This document shows, in pieces, positions 50,379 to 61,645 of a stretch of 64,000 bases of DNA (position 1 is the first letter of the stretch; every line of letters begins with the position of its first letter). Under the pieces are notes generated by a model. That model saw only the letters and a program-made list of their open reading frames with translations, did no database searches and was not told the origin of the DNA. The stretch is from Chalara sp. BL73 (lineage: Eukaryota > Ascomycota > Leotiomycetes > Helotiales), in assembly GCA_918026815.1 (NCBI GenBank), contig CAKJVC010000088.1:558001-622000 (forward strand), read 5' to 3'. Made by a program: the position numbers and the translations under genes.

Positions 50379-52367
50379 TCAGGTTTCAACAGCATTTTCA
50401 TCACCATCCAGCTCTTCGTCTGCATCATCGTCCTCGCCAGTTAAAGCTGCGCCACCAATCATACCTGTCATTGTTTGATCGTCGAGATGGTTATGTTCGT
50501 CATCAAACCCAGGCGATGGCGGATTCGCTTCATTAAGATGATTTCGAAGTCCAGTGACACCATCTCCTGAGAAAACACAGAACACATTTCGTTGATGCTC
50601 GGTAAATTCTGGTGCTGTTAGTACGTTGTGACGAATGTAATATCAGACTAAGGAATTAGCATACCTGGTGGTGCTTCACGACAGAACCTCTCGAAATCGG
50701 GGCGGAGGAAAGCCTGCACACCCGTCAAGCTTAGATGCGTAAGCTTCTGACAGCTATTCAGCAAGAGAAGAATGCTCTACTACTTGTTAGCTTTATATCA
50801 TCAAACGACACTATAGAATTTGACTTACGTTTAGTGTTAAGTTTGTACAGTAGCTAAGATGTACTCTCTCAAGACTACTTGTGTAGCCGTTATGAATATA
50901 GCCGCCTTGCCGTGTTACTTGTCTGGTGCGTGATGCTCCAGATAATGCTAGAGCCTTCACGCTTCTGTCCGTGATATTTGAGCACTTGACTAGACCAATC
51001 CTTCTTAATTTAGGGAGGGTTGCAAGTTGCTCGATGGAGTCGTCAGTGAGGTGGATGCAGCATCCAAGATCGATGTAACGGATGCGATTGCACGACTTGA
51101 CTAATTGTTTGACAGCAATATCTGTGATATTACCGCAGTGTCCCAGATGCAAGTAGTGAAGATTTTTGCCAAGCTTGCTAATGGCGATTACAGCAAAGTC
51201 TGTCAGGTTTCTACACTTTGCAAAGACTAGATTTCGAAGCCGAGGCGCAACATCGATAATCTTCTCCACAGCACGATCTGTCAAGCGTGAACAACTTGTG
51301 AGGTCCAAGATGCGTAAGTGCTCATAAGTCTTGTTGAGGGGAAGGTTGAGAAAAGCGCTGTCAGAGATCAACTCGCAGTTTGCAAGTCGAAGCTCTCGCA
51401 AGCACAGACCGTTTAAAAGCAGAGCCGTGACGGGATCGTTACCAACATTTCGGCATTGGTGAAGGTCGATTTCAAGGATGTTTTGGCAGTTGTTTGCAAA
51501 TGCTAAGATCGCACCATCTTCGAGTTGTGAGCAGTCATTCAATTTGAGCTATATCGATTAGTAAGCGGATTCTCAGGCAAAGGGGAAAGGTTCGCTTACC
51601 CGCTTGATATATTTACAGTTGTTTGCAACCTCAATCAAGGACTCGTTGGAGATCTTTTGGCATCCAGTGATATTCAATCCTTGCAATTTGTGACAGAACC
51701 TTGCAAGGGTTTTCATTGATGCTTCTGTGATCTCCTCATTTCCAGCAATGTCCAAAGCCAACAGATTCACACTCTGATCTAGAAGGGCAATAAGACCGCT
51801 ATCTGTGATATTCTTGCAGTTTGTAAGAGTCAACCGCTCCACTCGCGGGCAGACAGCCAGAGGCTCGACACTTCCATCATTGACATCCTTTGCCAAACTT
51901 GCAAGATTGAGTCGCTTAATAAACTCCCGGTATGCGAAATATGGATGATCTAGAGAAAGAGTGTTACAAATCTTCTCGTGCTTCTCCCAAGTTGTGCAAG
52001 CGGGCCGGTGCCATAGAAGCTCTACACAAGTGTTCGCCCAGAGCTTCGAGACTCGCATGCAGTTCATCTGATCATGAGGATTGCCAAGCTTCGAGAAAAT
52101 GGTGATGAGGACTTCGGCTGGTAGACGCGCCGCAGGAGCAGCTTTTAGCTCTTCAGAAACCGCCATGTCTTGAAAGGTGTTTCCTATGGAGGACTGCGAA
52201 TCATTGTTCACATTGTAGAAGTCGGACTCGTCAGGATCAGGACGGATTGGAGACGGCGAGTTGCTGGATGATGATTGTGAGTCTCCCTCTGGATTGAGAG
52301 GTGCCTGAAGACCGCGACGTGGCTCGTTTGTATCGAGCGGCTCGAGGTTGGTGAGTACGCCTCGCAT
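50379..52367 (-). CDS. GRR1: F-box/leucine-rich-repeat protein Grr1 (SCF substrate receptor)
   Basis: Four exons (51600-52367, 50829-51548, 50665-50776, 50379-50608), all phases consistent, 609 residues. An F-box lies at about residues 80-122 (ARLPAEVLITIFSKLGNP ... VSKLWANTCVELLW). It is followed by about twelve cysteine-type LRRs of 26 residues (for example LTLTNCKNITDSGLIAL and LHLGHCGNITDIAVKQL) up to about residue 520. The C-terminal tail is acidic (TGEDDDADEELDGDEN). In yeast, SCF-Grr1 marks G1 cyclins and glucose-signalling proteins for ubiquitination; in plant pathogens and Aspergillus it affects development. Introns have TACTAAT or GCTAAC branch sites. It is well conserved throughout. 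Confidence 0.94.
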
Positions 52368-53476
52368 GGTGATAGTGGTTGTGGTAAGGACGATGTTTGT
52401 AGGGTCCGTGAAGTTGGCAGAAGCTCTAGATAGGATAGCTTGTGGTTTTCCAGTGAATAGTTTCAGGCTGTTGCTTTTGGGATTCTGCTATTGCTGTGTG
52501 CTATGTGCGACCGTGATCTACGTTGTATTGCAAATGCGAGTCTACAAGGGCGAAAGCGTCCGTTCAGCCGCGTTGGAAATGTGGGACTTTGCCCAGCAAA
52601 TGATAAAGCTGTGACTTCCGTAGACCAAATGACGCTATTCACAACAGCTTTGGTTATCTGCTGATGTGTGGTGAGGGTAGGGCTTGGATCGTGATGACGG
52701 TCGGATTGCTTCAAGTTGCTTGTAAATGCTTCCCGCGTAGAACCCACTACGGGTACAGACTTGCAGACAACCAGTGATTCGCTCGCTTCTGATACCATAA
52801 CCCGCTAGGGCAGAATGAGGGATATGGAGGAACTAGTTTCCGACAAGGTCAGGTAATGTGTGCAAGAAATTCGAGATAAACGAGGATATGTCCACAGTGA
52901 ATCGGAGCTCTATCCTCATGTTATAAATCTCGAAGCCAGTAATGGCTTGCTCATAGAAGATGTTCTAGATCCCACGGTCAACTCGAGACTTCACACGCCA
53001 AGCTCTCAAGGAAACTTTAATGATTAACGAAAGCACCCCGTTTGTTACTTTTGAATACTTTTGAAGATAAGATATCGTATATGACCAATTCAAAATGCTT
53101 CCCCTTGAGTATAGTTCTAAATGCACTTGTTTTCAAGACCATTTGTTTGACGAATTTGCGATTTTACCGATAGGATCAAACAGGGTCCGCTTGGAGGTGC
53201 AAAATCAAAACCAAATTGTGACAATATTGTACTCAACACTATAGAAGGTAGAATTTTATACAAATGGCCTCTAGCGGTCAAAATTACGAGGTTGATAATA
53301 AGTAACGACTTTGAGTTTCTATAGATTCTTTATAAATGACTACTTTAAGTAGTCGAACTGGGGAGCTTCCCCAGGTTCGGACCCTTGCCAAGAATCTTTA
53401 AATCAGCCCAGCATGAAAAGCAGTTAGAAACAACCTCTTCCTATACCTAGCATCATAACACAGAAAGGAACCAAAA
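52368..53476. promoter_or_regulatory. Divergent intergenic region (GRR1 / AIM18)
   Basis: Short frames only. At about 53340-53390 there is a small palindromic cluster (GGGGAGCTTCCCC, preceded by ACTACTTTAAGTAGT), which could form a hairpin. No tRNA structure could be folded around the ggttcgga found there. Confidence 0.4.
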
Positions 53477-54673
53477 ATGCCACTACGACCTTCATGTACG
53501 CATGCAATGCGTTCAATACCTCCCAGTACACTACAACAATGTAAAAATGCTCGCCCGCAGTGTCAGTTGCGCTTTCTTAGTGTCAAATCATCCAAGTGCT
53601 TTCCCGTCGCGCCTCCCAGGAAACGTCCTCCTCTCGATCCGATAAGCATTCATCGCCTTGAGGCTCACAGAAGAGCGTATTACAAAAGACGAACTTTCTA
53701 TTCCTTTGCCGGCCTAGCCTTTGGGGTTATTGGCACATATGTTACAGTCAGGATGATTGAGCTTAATACTCCACCAAATCAGATGGACTCGGGGAAGCGT
53801 GCTGATGATCCTTTGGTCGTGCTTGGCAGGGAGCGGAAAGTTGTCATACAGAAGCTCGGAGAAGAGCCAGAGCAGGTTCCAGATGTTGTTCAGACCGGGA
53901 CCTCAACCGTCCCAACATTTCCCAGGGTTATAGATTTCTACGACGATGAGACTCAAGGACAAGGAAGCGAGTTGGCGCCGAAGCTTGTCGAAGATCGGTT
54001 AGTGGAATACCAGCTGCTTGGCCTGGGCATTAAAACAGTGTCATTCTTAGGCATCCAGGTCTATGTGGTGGGAGTGTATATTGCTATGGACGATATCGCA
54101 TCATTCCAAGAAGCCTTAATCCGCAAGATTGACCCGATTGCGTCAACATTGGTTGCGGGGGAGAAGGATAAACTGAAGAGCCTTTTGCTTGATCCAGAAA
54201 AAAGCGAGGAGGTTTGGAGGAGTGTATTGAAAGACACTGGCGCGAGGACGCTCATAAGAATTGTTCCAACTCGAAATACAGACTTCGGTCACCTAAGGGA
54301 TGCCTGGGTGCGGCAGATTACAGCCAAAGCGCAAATGCCCGTACACAAGGATGAATATCAAGATGAGGCTTTTGGTCGGGCTCTGCAAGAGTTCAAGTCT
54401 CTGCTAAGCAGAGGGAGTGTTCCCAAAGGGAAAGAACTTTTGTTGTCAAGAGACGGCAAAGGCAGATTGACGATATGGTATGATTATAATAATAGAGCAC
54501 AAAGGCTGGGGCAGGTCGAGGATGAACGAATAAGCAGAGCTGTATGTTTAAATTACCTTGGTGGGAAGAAGGTCGCATGTCTACCTGCACAAAAAAGTAT
54601 CGTGGAAGGAGTTATGGAGTTTGTTGAAAGGCCAATTGGCACTGTAGCGACGCAGGTAGTCCTACATGTATAG
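53477..54673 (+). CDS. AIM18: Mitochondrial chalcone-isomerase-like protein (AIM18/AIM46 family)
   Basis: Intronless, 398 residues. A basic presequence (about 1-70, many Arg and no acids early) is followed by one hydrophobic helix at about 74-92 (FYSFAGLAFGVIGTYVTVR), indicating an inner-membrane anchor. The rest is a CHI-like domain: YQLLGLGIKTVSFLGIQVYVVGVYI, RTLIRIVPTRNTDFGHLRDAWVRQI, then GKELLLSRDGKGRLTI, LGQVEDERISRAVCLNYLGGK and the end of the fold. Yeast AIM18 and AIM46 are named for effects on mitochondrial inheritance. No enzymatic activity is established for fungal members. Confidence 0.9.
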   Translation: MPLRPSCTHAMRSIPPSTLQQCKNARPQCQLRFLSVKSSKCFPVAPPRKRPPLDPISIHRLEAHRRAYYKRRTFYSFAGLAFGVIGTYVTVRMIELNTPPNQMDSGKRADDPLVVLGRERKVVIQKLGEEPEQVPDVVQTGTSTVPTFPRVIDFYDDETQGQGSELAPKLVEDRLVEYQLLGLGIKTVSFLGIQVYVVGVYIAMDDIASFQEALIRKIDPIASTLVAGEKDKLKSLLLDPEKSEEVWRSVLKDTGARTLIRIVPTRNTDFGHLRDAWVRQITAKAQMPVHKDEYQDEAFGRALQEFKSLLSRGSVPKGKELLLSRDGKGRLTIWYDYNNRAQRLGQVEDERISRAVCLNYLGGKKVACLPAQKSIVEGVMEFVERPIGTVATQVVLHV

Positions 54674-54806
54674 ATAGTGCATAAATCAGCTGTTAACAAT
54701 TTGACAGAGCTTAATTCGTGGTCCCATGTGAGAGTCTAATATTCTTTCGATCTTCTATCTGAACTCCCACATTTCCTGCAAGCCTTTCCTACTTGCTATC
54801 ATTCCT

Positions 54807-55235
54807 TTATGCTTTGATTGCACCAGCATCTGTCAATAAGCTCTTCAGCTCGCTCTTCCTGGCCTGGAGATCCGAGTTGCCACCAATGTGGGCCTGCTTG
54901 ATATAGATGTTTGGGACTGATGATTGGCCATTGATGTCCTTTAGAGCGGCCTGGATTGCGCTGCCATCATCTTTACTCCTGTAAGCTTCTTTTCACAGTC
55001 GGTTCTGCTTCCTAGATGAATAAACATACCAACTTGATCAAGTTCAATGGTATAGAAGTCAGCTCCGAACTCGGTCAGCAGCTTCTTGGTTGCTTGACAA
55101 TATGGGCAGTAAGATTTGGAGAACACAGCTATACACCCATCAGCCGACGCCCGACTTTCTCATTTAGAGACAACATGACGTACCAACCGCGTTCTCGTCA
55201 ATGATCTTTTGTGCCTTAACCTTTGCAGCAGACAT
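54807..55235 (-). CDS. GRX1: Dithiol glutaredoxin
   Basis: Three exons (55184-55235, 55030-55128, 54807-54970), 104 residues. The active site is CPYC at residues 25-28 (SKSYCPYCQ). Glutathione-binding features are the SSVPNIYI strand with cis-proline and GGNSDL. It reduces protein and mixed disulphides with glutathione in the cytosol. The last acceptor is AAAG (54971) rather than CAG. The upstream CTTACAG would shift the frame, whereas this one gives DDGSAIQAALKD, as in the family. It faces AIM18 tail to tail with only 133 nt between. Confidence 0.92.
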
Positions 55236-55985
55236 GATGGTGGTACTAAATGCTCTTGAAGAGATTGCTGTGGAAGTGAGGAAACGGCGTGCGACCGAAA
55301 TGGTGGGCAGTTTGAGTAGGGCGTAGATAATAAGGTCGTTTTTGACTTCGAGGAGGAACTTTATAGTTAATAAGTGCCACCAGTATGCTTATACTTTCAA
55401 CGCAAGTCGTTGATTTGTAAATTACTCCCTGAAAATGGCAATCGAGAATGACGCAAGAGATTGCGCCGAGGCGATTTACGTACCGAAGCAGTGATTGGGC
55501 CAGAAAACTCAATTATATGTGCTTATATAATCACTTCCCGAAACATGACCGATGAGCTGGCAAGATCAGCAGGATTTGGAATAATATCAATAGAGTATCA
55601 TGATTCTTGCAATACTATACTGAAAGGATGACAAAGGACCTGCGCATTGGCAGGCCACGGTTACAAACTTGCTGCTAACGCAAATAATTTAATTGCACTT
55701 ACCAGACCGGATCAGGTCCTAAGTCAGGTGCCGTCAACATACCCCAGCTCCGTACTTATTTCCGCCCTAAGAACAATTTTTAGTGGACTTTCGATCTCTA
55801 ACAGTCATTCATTCTACTAGATCATTCCAGTTGAATCTTTTCACAACAAATGTGGAATTATTCACTGAGCGGCAAGCAATTACTTCACCTTCATACACAC
55901 ACCGCTTTTTCTTTCTAGAACCTCCTAAGCGCAAATGTCATTTTGAGGATAGCAGGCGAAGACAAGGTGGCTTCACAGCGTCCCC
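55236..55985. promoter_or_regulatory. Divergent promoter region (glutaredoxin / BAG protein)
   Basis: This is 750 nt between divergent starts. No exon or repeat was recognised. Confidence 0.45.
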
Positions 55986-57198
55986 ATGTCTATGTTATCC
56001 ATAATACCACGCCTTCCTGACTCTCTTCAGAGCTATCTCTCCGACGGCTATCTCCAGATTCAGAAAGCTTATACTGCTTTACCTCCTCCTGCGCAGGAAT
56101 ATCTTGAGTCTGCTGCAAAATATACCCATATCGACCAGGTTCCGCCAAACGCTTTAGCCGGAACAGTATGCCTCGAGACATGAAACGACGAGACAATGGA
56201 TTCGCTAACGATGCTCTAGGCTCTAGTTCTATTCACAGCCTTCGCAATGAGTCGCTGGGGCTTCAATCCTTGGGCCGCCCATGGTGCGCCGCGACTTTCG
56301 CCTTTTGGAAGAAGTCATTATCCGCCGAACGTATGTGACTGTACATCACTCTCCGTTAATTGAGATGGCGCTAATAAGATGAATTTCATAGGTCACTGAT
56401 GCCGACTTTTCATATATCACATCCGACGACCTCGCCTCACCGCCGCGAGCATATGATCCACATCGTCCACCTCCCAGCATGCAGGCAGAGGATGACGTTC
56501 TGTTAATCAAGTCCAAGGGCATTACTTACCCCGTCAAGTTTCCAGCGTACAGTATTGGGGACGGAAAGTTGCAAGTCCGTGACATCAAGCAACGCGCATG
56601 CATAGCAATGGGGTTACCTGATAGCGCAGAATCGAGGCTGAAGTTGTTATATAAGGGCCAGCAACTGAAAGATGATTATCGGCCATGCAGGGATTATAAT
56701 CTGAAAAATCAGAGTGAGGTTCTGTGCATAGTCGGGGAGCCTGAACAAGGATCTGGAGATGGAGAAGAATCAGACGGCAGTGAGATAATACAGGATGCAA
56801 ACGGCAAGAAGAAACGAGTTCGAAAGTCGAAGAAAAAGCCCAAATCGAAAAGGTCGAGTTCGAATTTGTCACCGAATGGCGGTACAGCTGATACCTCACG
56901 AACTGTGTCTCCAACACCGACAAATGCAAATTTGGAGAAGCTGCAGTCGATATCATCACATTTTCATACAAAGTTATTACCGTTGTGTATACAATACACT
57001 GCCTCTCCACCTACCGATCCCAAAAAGAAAGACTTTGAGCATAAGAGATTGAGCGAAACTATCATGAATGAAGTTATGCTAAAACTAGATGCTGTAGAGA
57101 CAGATGGCATTGCGGAGGTTAGAGATAAGCGAAGAGCGCTGGTTAGAGAAGTTCAGGGTGTTTTGGACGGGCTAGATGCAGCGGCTTCGAAAAAATAG
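55986..57198 (+). CDS. Membrane-anchored UBL-BAG domain co-chaperone
   Basis: Three exons, 55986-56165, 56220-56330 and 56392-57198, 365 residues. A short hydrophobic segment ([15 protein letters not shown], about 61-75) suggests a membrane anchor. Residues about 120-205 form a ubiquitin-like domain ([16 protein letters not shown] ... [13 protein letters not shown] ... [10 protein letters not shown]). A basic linker ([16 protein letters not shown]) follows, then a helical BAG domain at about 265-362 ([19 protein letters not shown] ... [19 protein letters not shown]). BAG domains release nucleotide from Hsp70. This architecture recalls yeast Snl1 and fission-yeast Bag proteins. The start could also be the second ATG, two codons on. 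Confidence 0.87.
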
Positions 57199-57998
57199 GC
57201 CTTTCTCAACTGTTGTATTGGATATACTAATTTTCACGGCCAATTATGAGTGACGAATCTCTTTTATTTTCATCGCATTCTTGCATGGCGAATGGGTCGA
57301 TTACGAGATGGCGTAAGATAATTTATAGGACCAATAAAGTTCGTGTGGGAACTCTTTCATAAGAGAGCTTTGTGGTGCCATTGAGATAATTCTTGTTCAT
57401 ATTTATAATGATGTCTGGAAATCTATGATAGGATAAACGTGTCTGTCAATAGATCGATTTCGTGGTATCAGCGTTTGTCATGGTGAATGCGTCGCAGCCA
57501 TATCACTAATTTTGGAATTAGCCACCCGTAGGAGTATCGGAGATCTAGTAAAGTTCATCCTTTGCGTGAGACTGCAACCCATGTGATATTCATTTCAAGG
57601 CTCTGAAAAGTCACGTAAACGATTAAAGCAAGTAGTTTTTATTCAGCAAACAACCAGAAAACTTTATATGAGTTCGTTACACACTTTTTTAAGTAATATA
57701 AATAGTCCATTAGTAGCTATCACTCATACCAAGCCATTTCCTGAATTGAAGTTATTGCAATTTGACGAGGCTGGCGAGGAGGCTGGCAGGAGGCTCTGGA
57801 TTGACTGGGCTGAGGTAAACGGAAAAGCGAATCGCACTAGCGGCGGCACGTGACCCACAGCCCGCACTCAAGATTTTAGGAAAGCATTAGGCGAAAGAGT
57901 CAACGAGACAGTCATCGACAATACTTCCTACAACAAACGACAGGTAGGAATCGCCAAACTCTCGACATCGTTCTCTATTTTAGTAGTAGCAGGGCAAG
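57199..57998. promoter_or_regulatory. Intergenic region with ribosomal protein promoter
   Basis: The frame at 57668-57853 has no motif. The last 150 nt, with AGCGGCGGCACGTGACCCACAGCC-type sequence near 57838 (a CACGTGA E-box), look like a promoter of the ribosomal-protein gene. Confidence 0.4.
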
Positions 57999-58943
57999 AT
58001 GTCGACATTCGAGCAAACCGTAAGTTGCTCTCCCCAGCTCGCGGTTTCAATCGTCTCGCAGCCATATCATTGCGACAAGATGTTAGGATATTAAAGGAGA
58101 AATATATTGATGGAAAGCTAACGGACAATCTTCATAGATCACGATTGATGGCAAGGGTCATCTCCTTGGTCGCCTGGCCTCTACCGTGGCTAAGCAACTG
58201 CTCAATGGTCAAAAGATCGTGGTTGTGAGATGCGAAGCCCTAAATATCTCTGGAGAATTCTTCCGTGCAAAGCGTACGTACAACACTGCTGCTCCCGACT
58301 GTCGATACTATACTCGGATGCAATACATTCCCAGCGCATGTCATGAAGACTGAATGCTAACTCAGCTCGACTATAGTAAAGTACCATGCCTACCTTCGAA
58401 AGATGACCAGATATAACCCAACCCGAGGAGGTAAGACAACGCTCGACAACCTCGAGATACAAGGCTGGTGAGGGAATTCGAGTCTGATGATAGAACAGGT
58501 CCCTTCCATTTCCGTGCCCCTTCAAGAATCTTTTACAAGACCGTCCGTGGCATGATTCCACACAAGACCGCTCGTGGAGCCGCCGCGCTGGAGAGACTTA
58601 AGGTTTTCGAGGGCGTTCCACCACCATACGACAAAGTCAAGAGAGTGGTTGTTCCCCAAGCCTTAAGAGTGCTGAGACTGAAGCCCGGCCGCAAGTACTG
58701 CACTGTTGGCAGATTGAGCCACGAGGTTGGATGGAAGTACCAAGATACTGTCGCCAGGTATGTTTGGCAGATTGTGGAAGATGGTCATTCTAACATATAG
58801 ATAGACTTGAGGAGAGACGGAAGGTTAAGGGTGCGGCATACTATGCTCGCAAGAAGACCGCCCAAAGACAGTTATCTGATGCCCAGAAGAGCGCGAAGGT
58901 TGACGACAAGACCAAGAAGCAATTGGCTGAGTACGGTTACTAG
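57999..58943 (+). CDS. RPL16: 60S ribosomal protein uL13 (L16/L13a)
   Basis: Five exons (57999-58019, 58138-58273, 58377-58430, 58499-58757, 58805-58943), all phases consistent, 202 residues, the normal length. Family blocks: [93 protein letters not shown] and [18 protein letters not shown]. It is part of the large subunit. The many introns packed at the 5' end, with a 21-nt first coding exon, are normal for fungal ribosomal protein genes. Intron 4 ends at the second of two adjacent ATAG acceptors (58804), required by phase. Confidence 0.96.
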
Positions 58944-60520
58944 AGGCTTTGGTGGTACATTCTGATTTTCGCGATGTTCTGGGGAGATGGGATTGGGATG
59001 GACATGATTTTTCTTCATTTACAATCGACTCACAACGGCAATGCTTTGTTCGACCCGATGAGGGAAGATCCCAAAGATCTGGTTATGCGTTACATGGGAG
59101 GAGTTGCTACATCGGTCGGGCATAAAATCGATGAACTCGGGCTCTGCTCTGTATAGCTTCGTCGCATGCGTTCATAGGGATTAATGAACCCGTGCAAAAA
59201 GTATTAAATGGTCTACATTTGAAAGTGACATTTGATAGGGAGTTCCTAAAAGGCTGCTTGCAAGTTGCGCAGTCCTGTCAGTACTAGTGAAGACTTTCGC
59301 TAGTATTTTGAAAGGCTGCTCAGGTGTCAATTTAACAACGTCAATCTGAGATCTTGAACAAGGTCTGTCAGGCCTCACGATGGTTGATATTCATTTGACG
59401 AACTGCACAAACCTCGAGATACTTCGTAGCAATACCCTCACGTTCGCCATTTATTTCCCTTGCATTTGTCGAACTTTGTACTTCCTAATCAGCGTCTTAC
59501 AAAATCTTCCCGTTTCTCAGGCTTATATGACCACTCATATCTCGACTGCGTGGTGTAAATGAGAGTACTATGTTACGTAAATCTGTCTAGTGAGGAAGAG
59601 CTCAATCATTTAGTCCAGGTCATTGTGTAGATGGTATCTTCATATAGCAACAGAACCTGCTTTCAATGCATAAGCGGAATTAGTCATATTCGAAGCTAAA
59701 CACCACGTGTTTTTCGGACTTTGACACAAATTAATTAATCAACTCGGTTACCCCTAACGGATCCCATCGGACTGGCTTTTGCCGAGCCGAGCCGGGAAGT
59801 GTTACACTATGCACCCAAGGGTCCAGCAAGCGTATTAGTGCCAATATAATTTACTCTCAGACTTTGGTTATGTTTAAGAAAGATCCAAAATTTAACTTGG
59901 AAAAGGGAATTACGAATAGGAAATTAGGCCCGGTTTCGGCGATAAATAAATAGAGCTCACCCGGAAGCATAGATTTGGCATTGGAGGTTTTGAAGATGCA
60001 ATATGCAGATCATGATGTCGGTGCTCCAAAATTCTACCATTATTAGGGTTGGGAGACTTGCGGGATGAGTCTCCTAGTCATCTAGAATTGGTGAAATGTT
60101 TACAGCTATCCTAATGTCAACGAATACGATGGTATATTAATCAGATATGGAAGGACAACTTTTGGTGTCTAGTGCTCAACATCTCCACTATCGTATAAAT
60201 ATATTGAAAGACGAAGGTTGGTACATAGCTTATCTGCATACTCACTACTCTTCGTAGGTTTAGATGATTCTCAAACACTGGAATTGCTTCCTAAATGACC
60301 TTGAAGACATTTCGTATTGAGGCAACATTGGACGGTAGTCCTCCTTCCACAAGCTACCTGCTTCGTCCTAACTGCCTTTCTTGAAGAACAAACCAAATGA
60401 CATATTGAGCCTGACGACTAAAATTCAAGAAATATATCAAACACCAAGCCGATCAACGGCCCCATAACCAAAACAGCCTCCATCTTCGCCTTGCGGCTAA
60501 AGCTTATATAACTAACATGC
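58944..60520. other. 1.6-kb intergenic region
   Basis: No coding exon is supported. A copy of the 20-bp repeat TTTTGCCGAGCCGAGCCGGG lies at 59777-59796. The rest is A+T-rich. Confidence 0.45.
59777..59796 (+). repeat. 20-bp GC-rich repeat, copy 1
   Basis: ttttgccgagccgagccggg; identical to 62937-62956 in the same orientation. The shorter core TTTTGCCGAGCCG also occurs on the minus strand at 13009-13021. It contains two overlapping GCCGA-GCCG units. Confidence 0.85.
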
Positions 60521-60925
60521 TCACGACTCATCCTTAGAATCCAGCTCTGTCTCATCCGGATTTGTCATCGCCACCACCGGATCCCAGTCATCCAGAGTCT
60601 GTCTACCGATTATTTTGGGATCTGTCACTTCCATAATAGAATCCGGCACATCGCGGGTGTGTCGAGTTGTCAAGGTGGGCTTTTTGCCAGATCCCTTCAG
60701 TGTGTCGGCCATGCTGTCTTCGTTGGTGACTTTGGAAAGCCCTTGTTTTATGATTTCGAGGTCCGAGTTCATAGTACCGAGCGTACGTTGAGCTGCAGAC
60801 CGAAGATTCTGTTTGACAGCTGTGCCGCCTATGGCAGTGGAAGAGTCCTCGTCACGAAGGAGAGGCAAAGCGGTAGCTAGAGAAGATAAGGCCACGAACA
60901 AAATAGAGGCAGAGGAGGCTTTCAT
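60521..60925 (-). CDS. Small secreted protein, no known family
   Basis: Intronless, 134 residues. It has a typical signal peptide (MKASSASILFVALSSLATA, cleavage likely after ATALP or TALA-like site near 19-20). The mature part is polar and disordered-looking, contains no cysteine and is acidic at the C-terminus (DWDPVVAMTNPDETELDSKDES). There is no tandem repeat and no Lys-Arg pair, so it does not look like a Kex2-processed peptide precursor. It could be a secreted effector-like protein or a cell-wall protein fragment. It lies about 0.7 kb from, and divergent to, the UstYa-like gene. Confidence 0.55.
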   Translation of the reverse strand: MKASSASILFVALSSLATALPLLRDEDSSTAIGGTAVKQNLRSAAQRTLGTMNSDLEIIKQGLSKVTNEDSMADTLKGSGKKPTLTTRHTRDVPDSIMEVTDPKIIGRQTLDDWDPVVAMTNPDETELDSKDES

Positions 60926-61303
60926 GATGAATTAAGACAAGGCCTTTAGATGAAACGCGGTTTAGAGAAATGTACGGCCACAGTTTTGAGGTATTTGTAA
61001 CAATGATCCAAGGACTTGACAACTGATATTTCGTTTCTCTCTCATCAAGAGGAGATTTGTTTTTTTTATAGCTGCATAATTCGCCATCCAGAAATCCCCA
61101 ACCCCATAGTTGCAAAATCCTTAGAATTATGGACTTGTCATAGTTGCATTGAATCCACCATCACCCGATCTATTCAAAGCTTGGATATCCAATCAAGCTC
61201 AAAGATTATATCATTCATCACAGGTCCCAGAAGCGTAGAGCATCCCTCACGTCCAGATTAAGTAAAACGTACTTAACATTTTTCAGGTGACCTTAAATTG
61301 ATA

Positions 61304-61585
61304 TCAAATTGGTATCTCGTTGTCATTCTTCAACCTCGTTCTGCTGAAGGACGTTAGCGGGAAAATAAGCACTTGCAGAATACCAACATCTCCAACTGTG
61401 GTAGATATCTTGACTGGATAGTAACACATGGCAAGAACTTCAGCAATGTCACGAGCCAGTTTTGGCGGCAGCCACACGTTCCATTTTAGCTTATAGAAAG
61501 GGAAGATAAGCAAGAAAGCCAACACAACGAACGCGAAGCCGAGCACAAATCTGGACGCACACGAGATGATGTGTGCTTGATCCAA
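61304..61585 (-). CDS. Hypothetical membrane protein or fragment
   Basis: Open frame of 93 residues with one strong hydrophobic helix at about 12-31 (FVLGFAFVVLAFLLIFPFYK), followed by WNVWLPPKLARDIAEVLAMCYYPV. The second half resembles the ends of some large fungal membrane proteins but I cannot name a family. It may be a gene fragment or chance. It lies 60 nt upstream of, and divergent to, the UstYa-like gene. Confidence 0.25.
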   Translation of the reverse strand: MDQAHIISCASRFVLGFAFVVLAFLLIFPFYKLKWNVWLPPKLARDIAEVLAMCYYPVKISTTVGDVGILQVLIFPLTSFSRTRLKNDNEIPI

Positions 61586-61645
61586 GTATATGAGGTGTCC
61601 TGCCGCTTAGGCATGCTGTATCAATGACCGGAAACAAGTAGCGCG

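Noticed and set aside
50213..50428. Extra 3' exon for GRR1
   Set aside because: Different frame with no acceptor needed; exon 4 ends naturally with an acidic tail and stop at 50379.
53370..53392. tRNA-like B box (ggttcggaccc)
   Set aside because: No matching A box or cloverleaf arms at the right spacing; the surroundings are simple inverted repeats.
60521..60925. Precursor of a Kex2-processed cyclic peptide served by the UstYa-like enzyme
   Set aside because: The secreted protein has no repeated core and no Lys-Arg cleavage sites, so it does not fit known precursors of that class.
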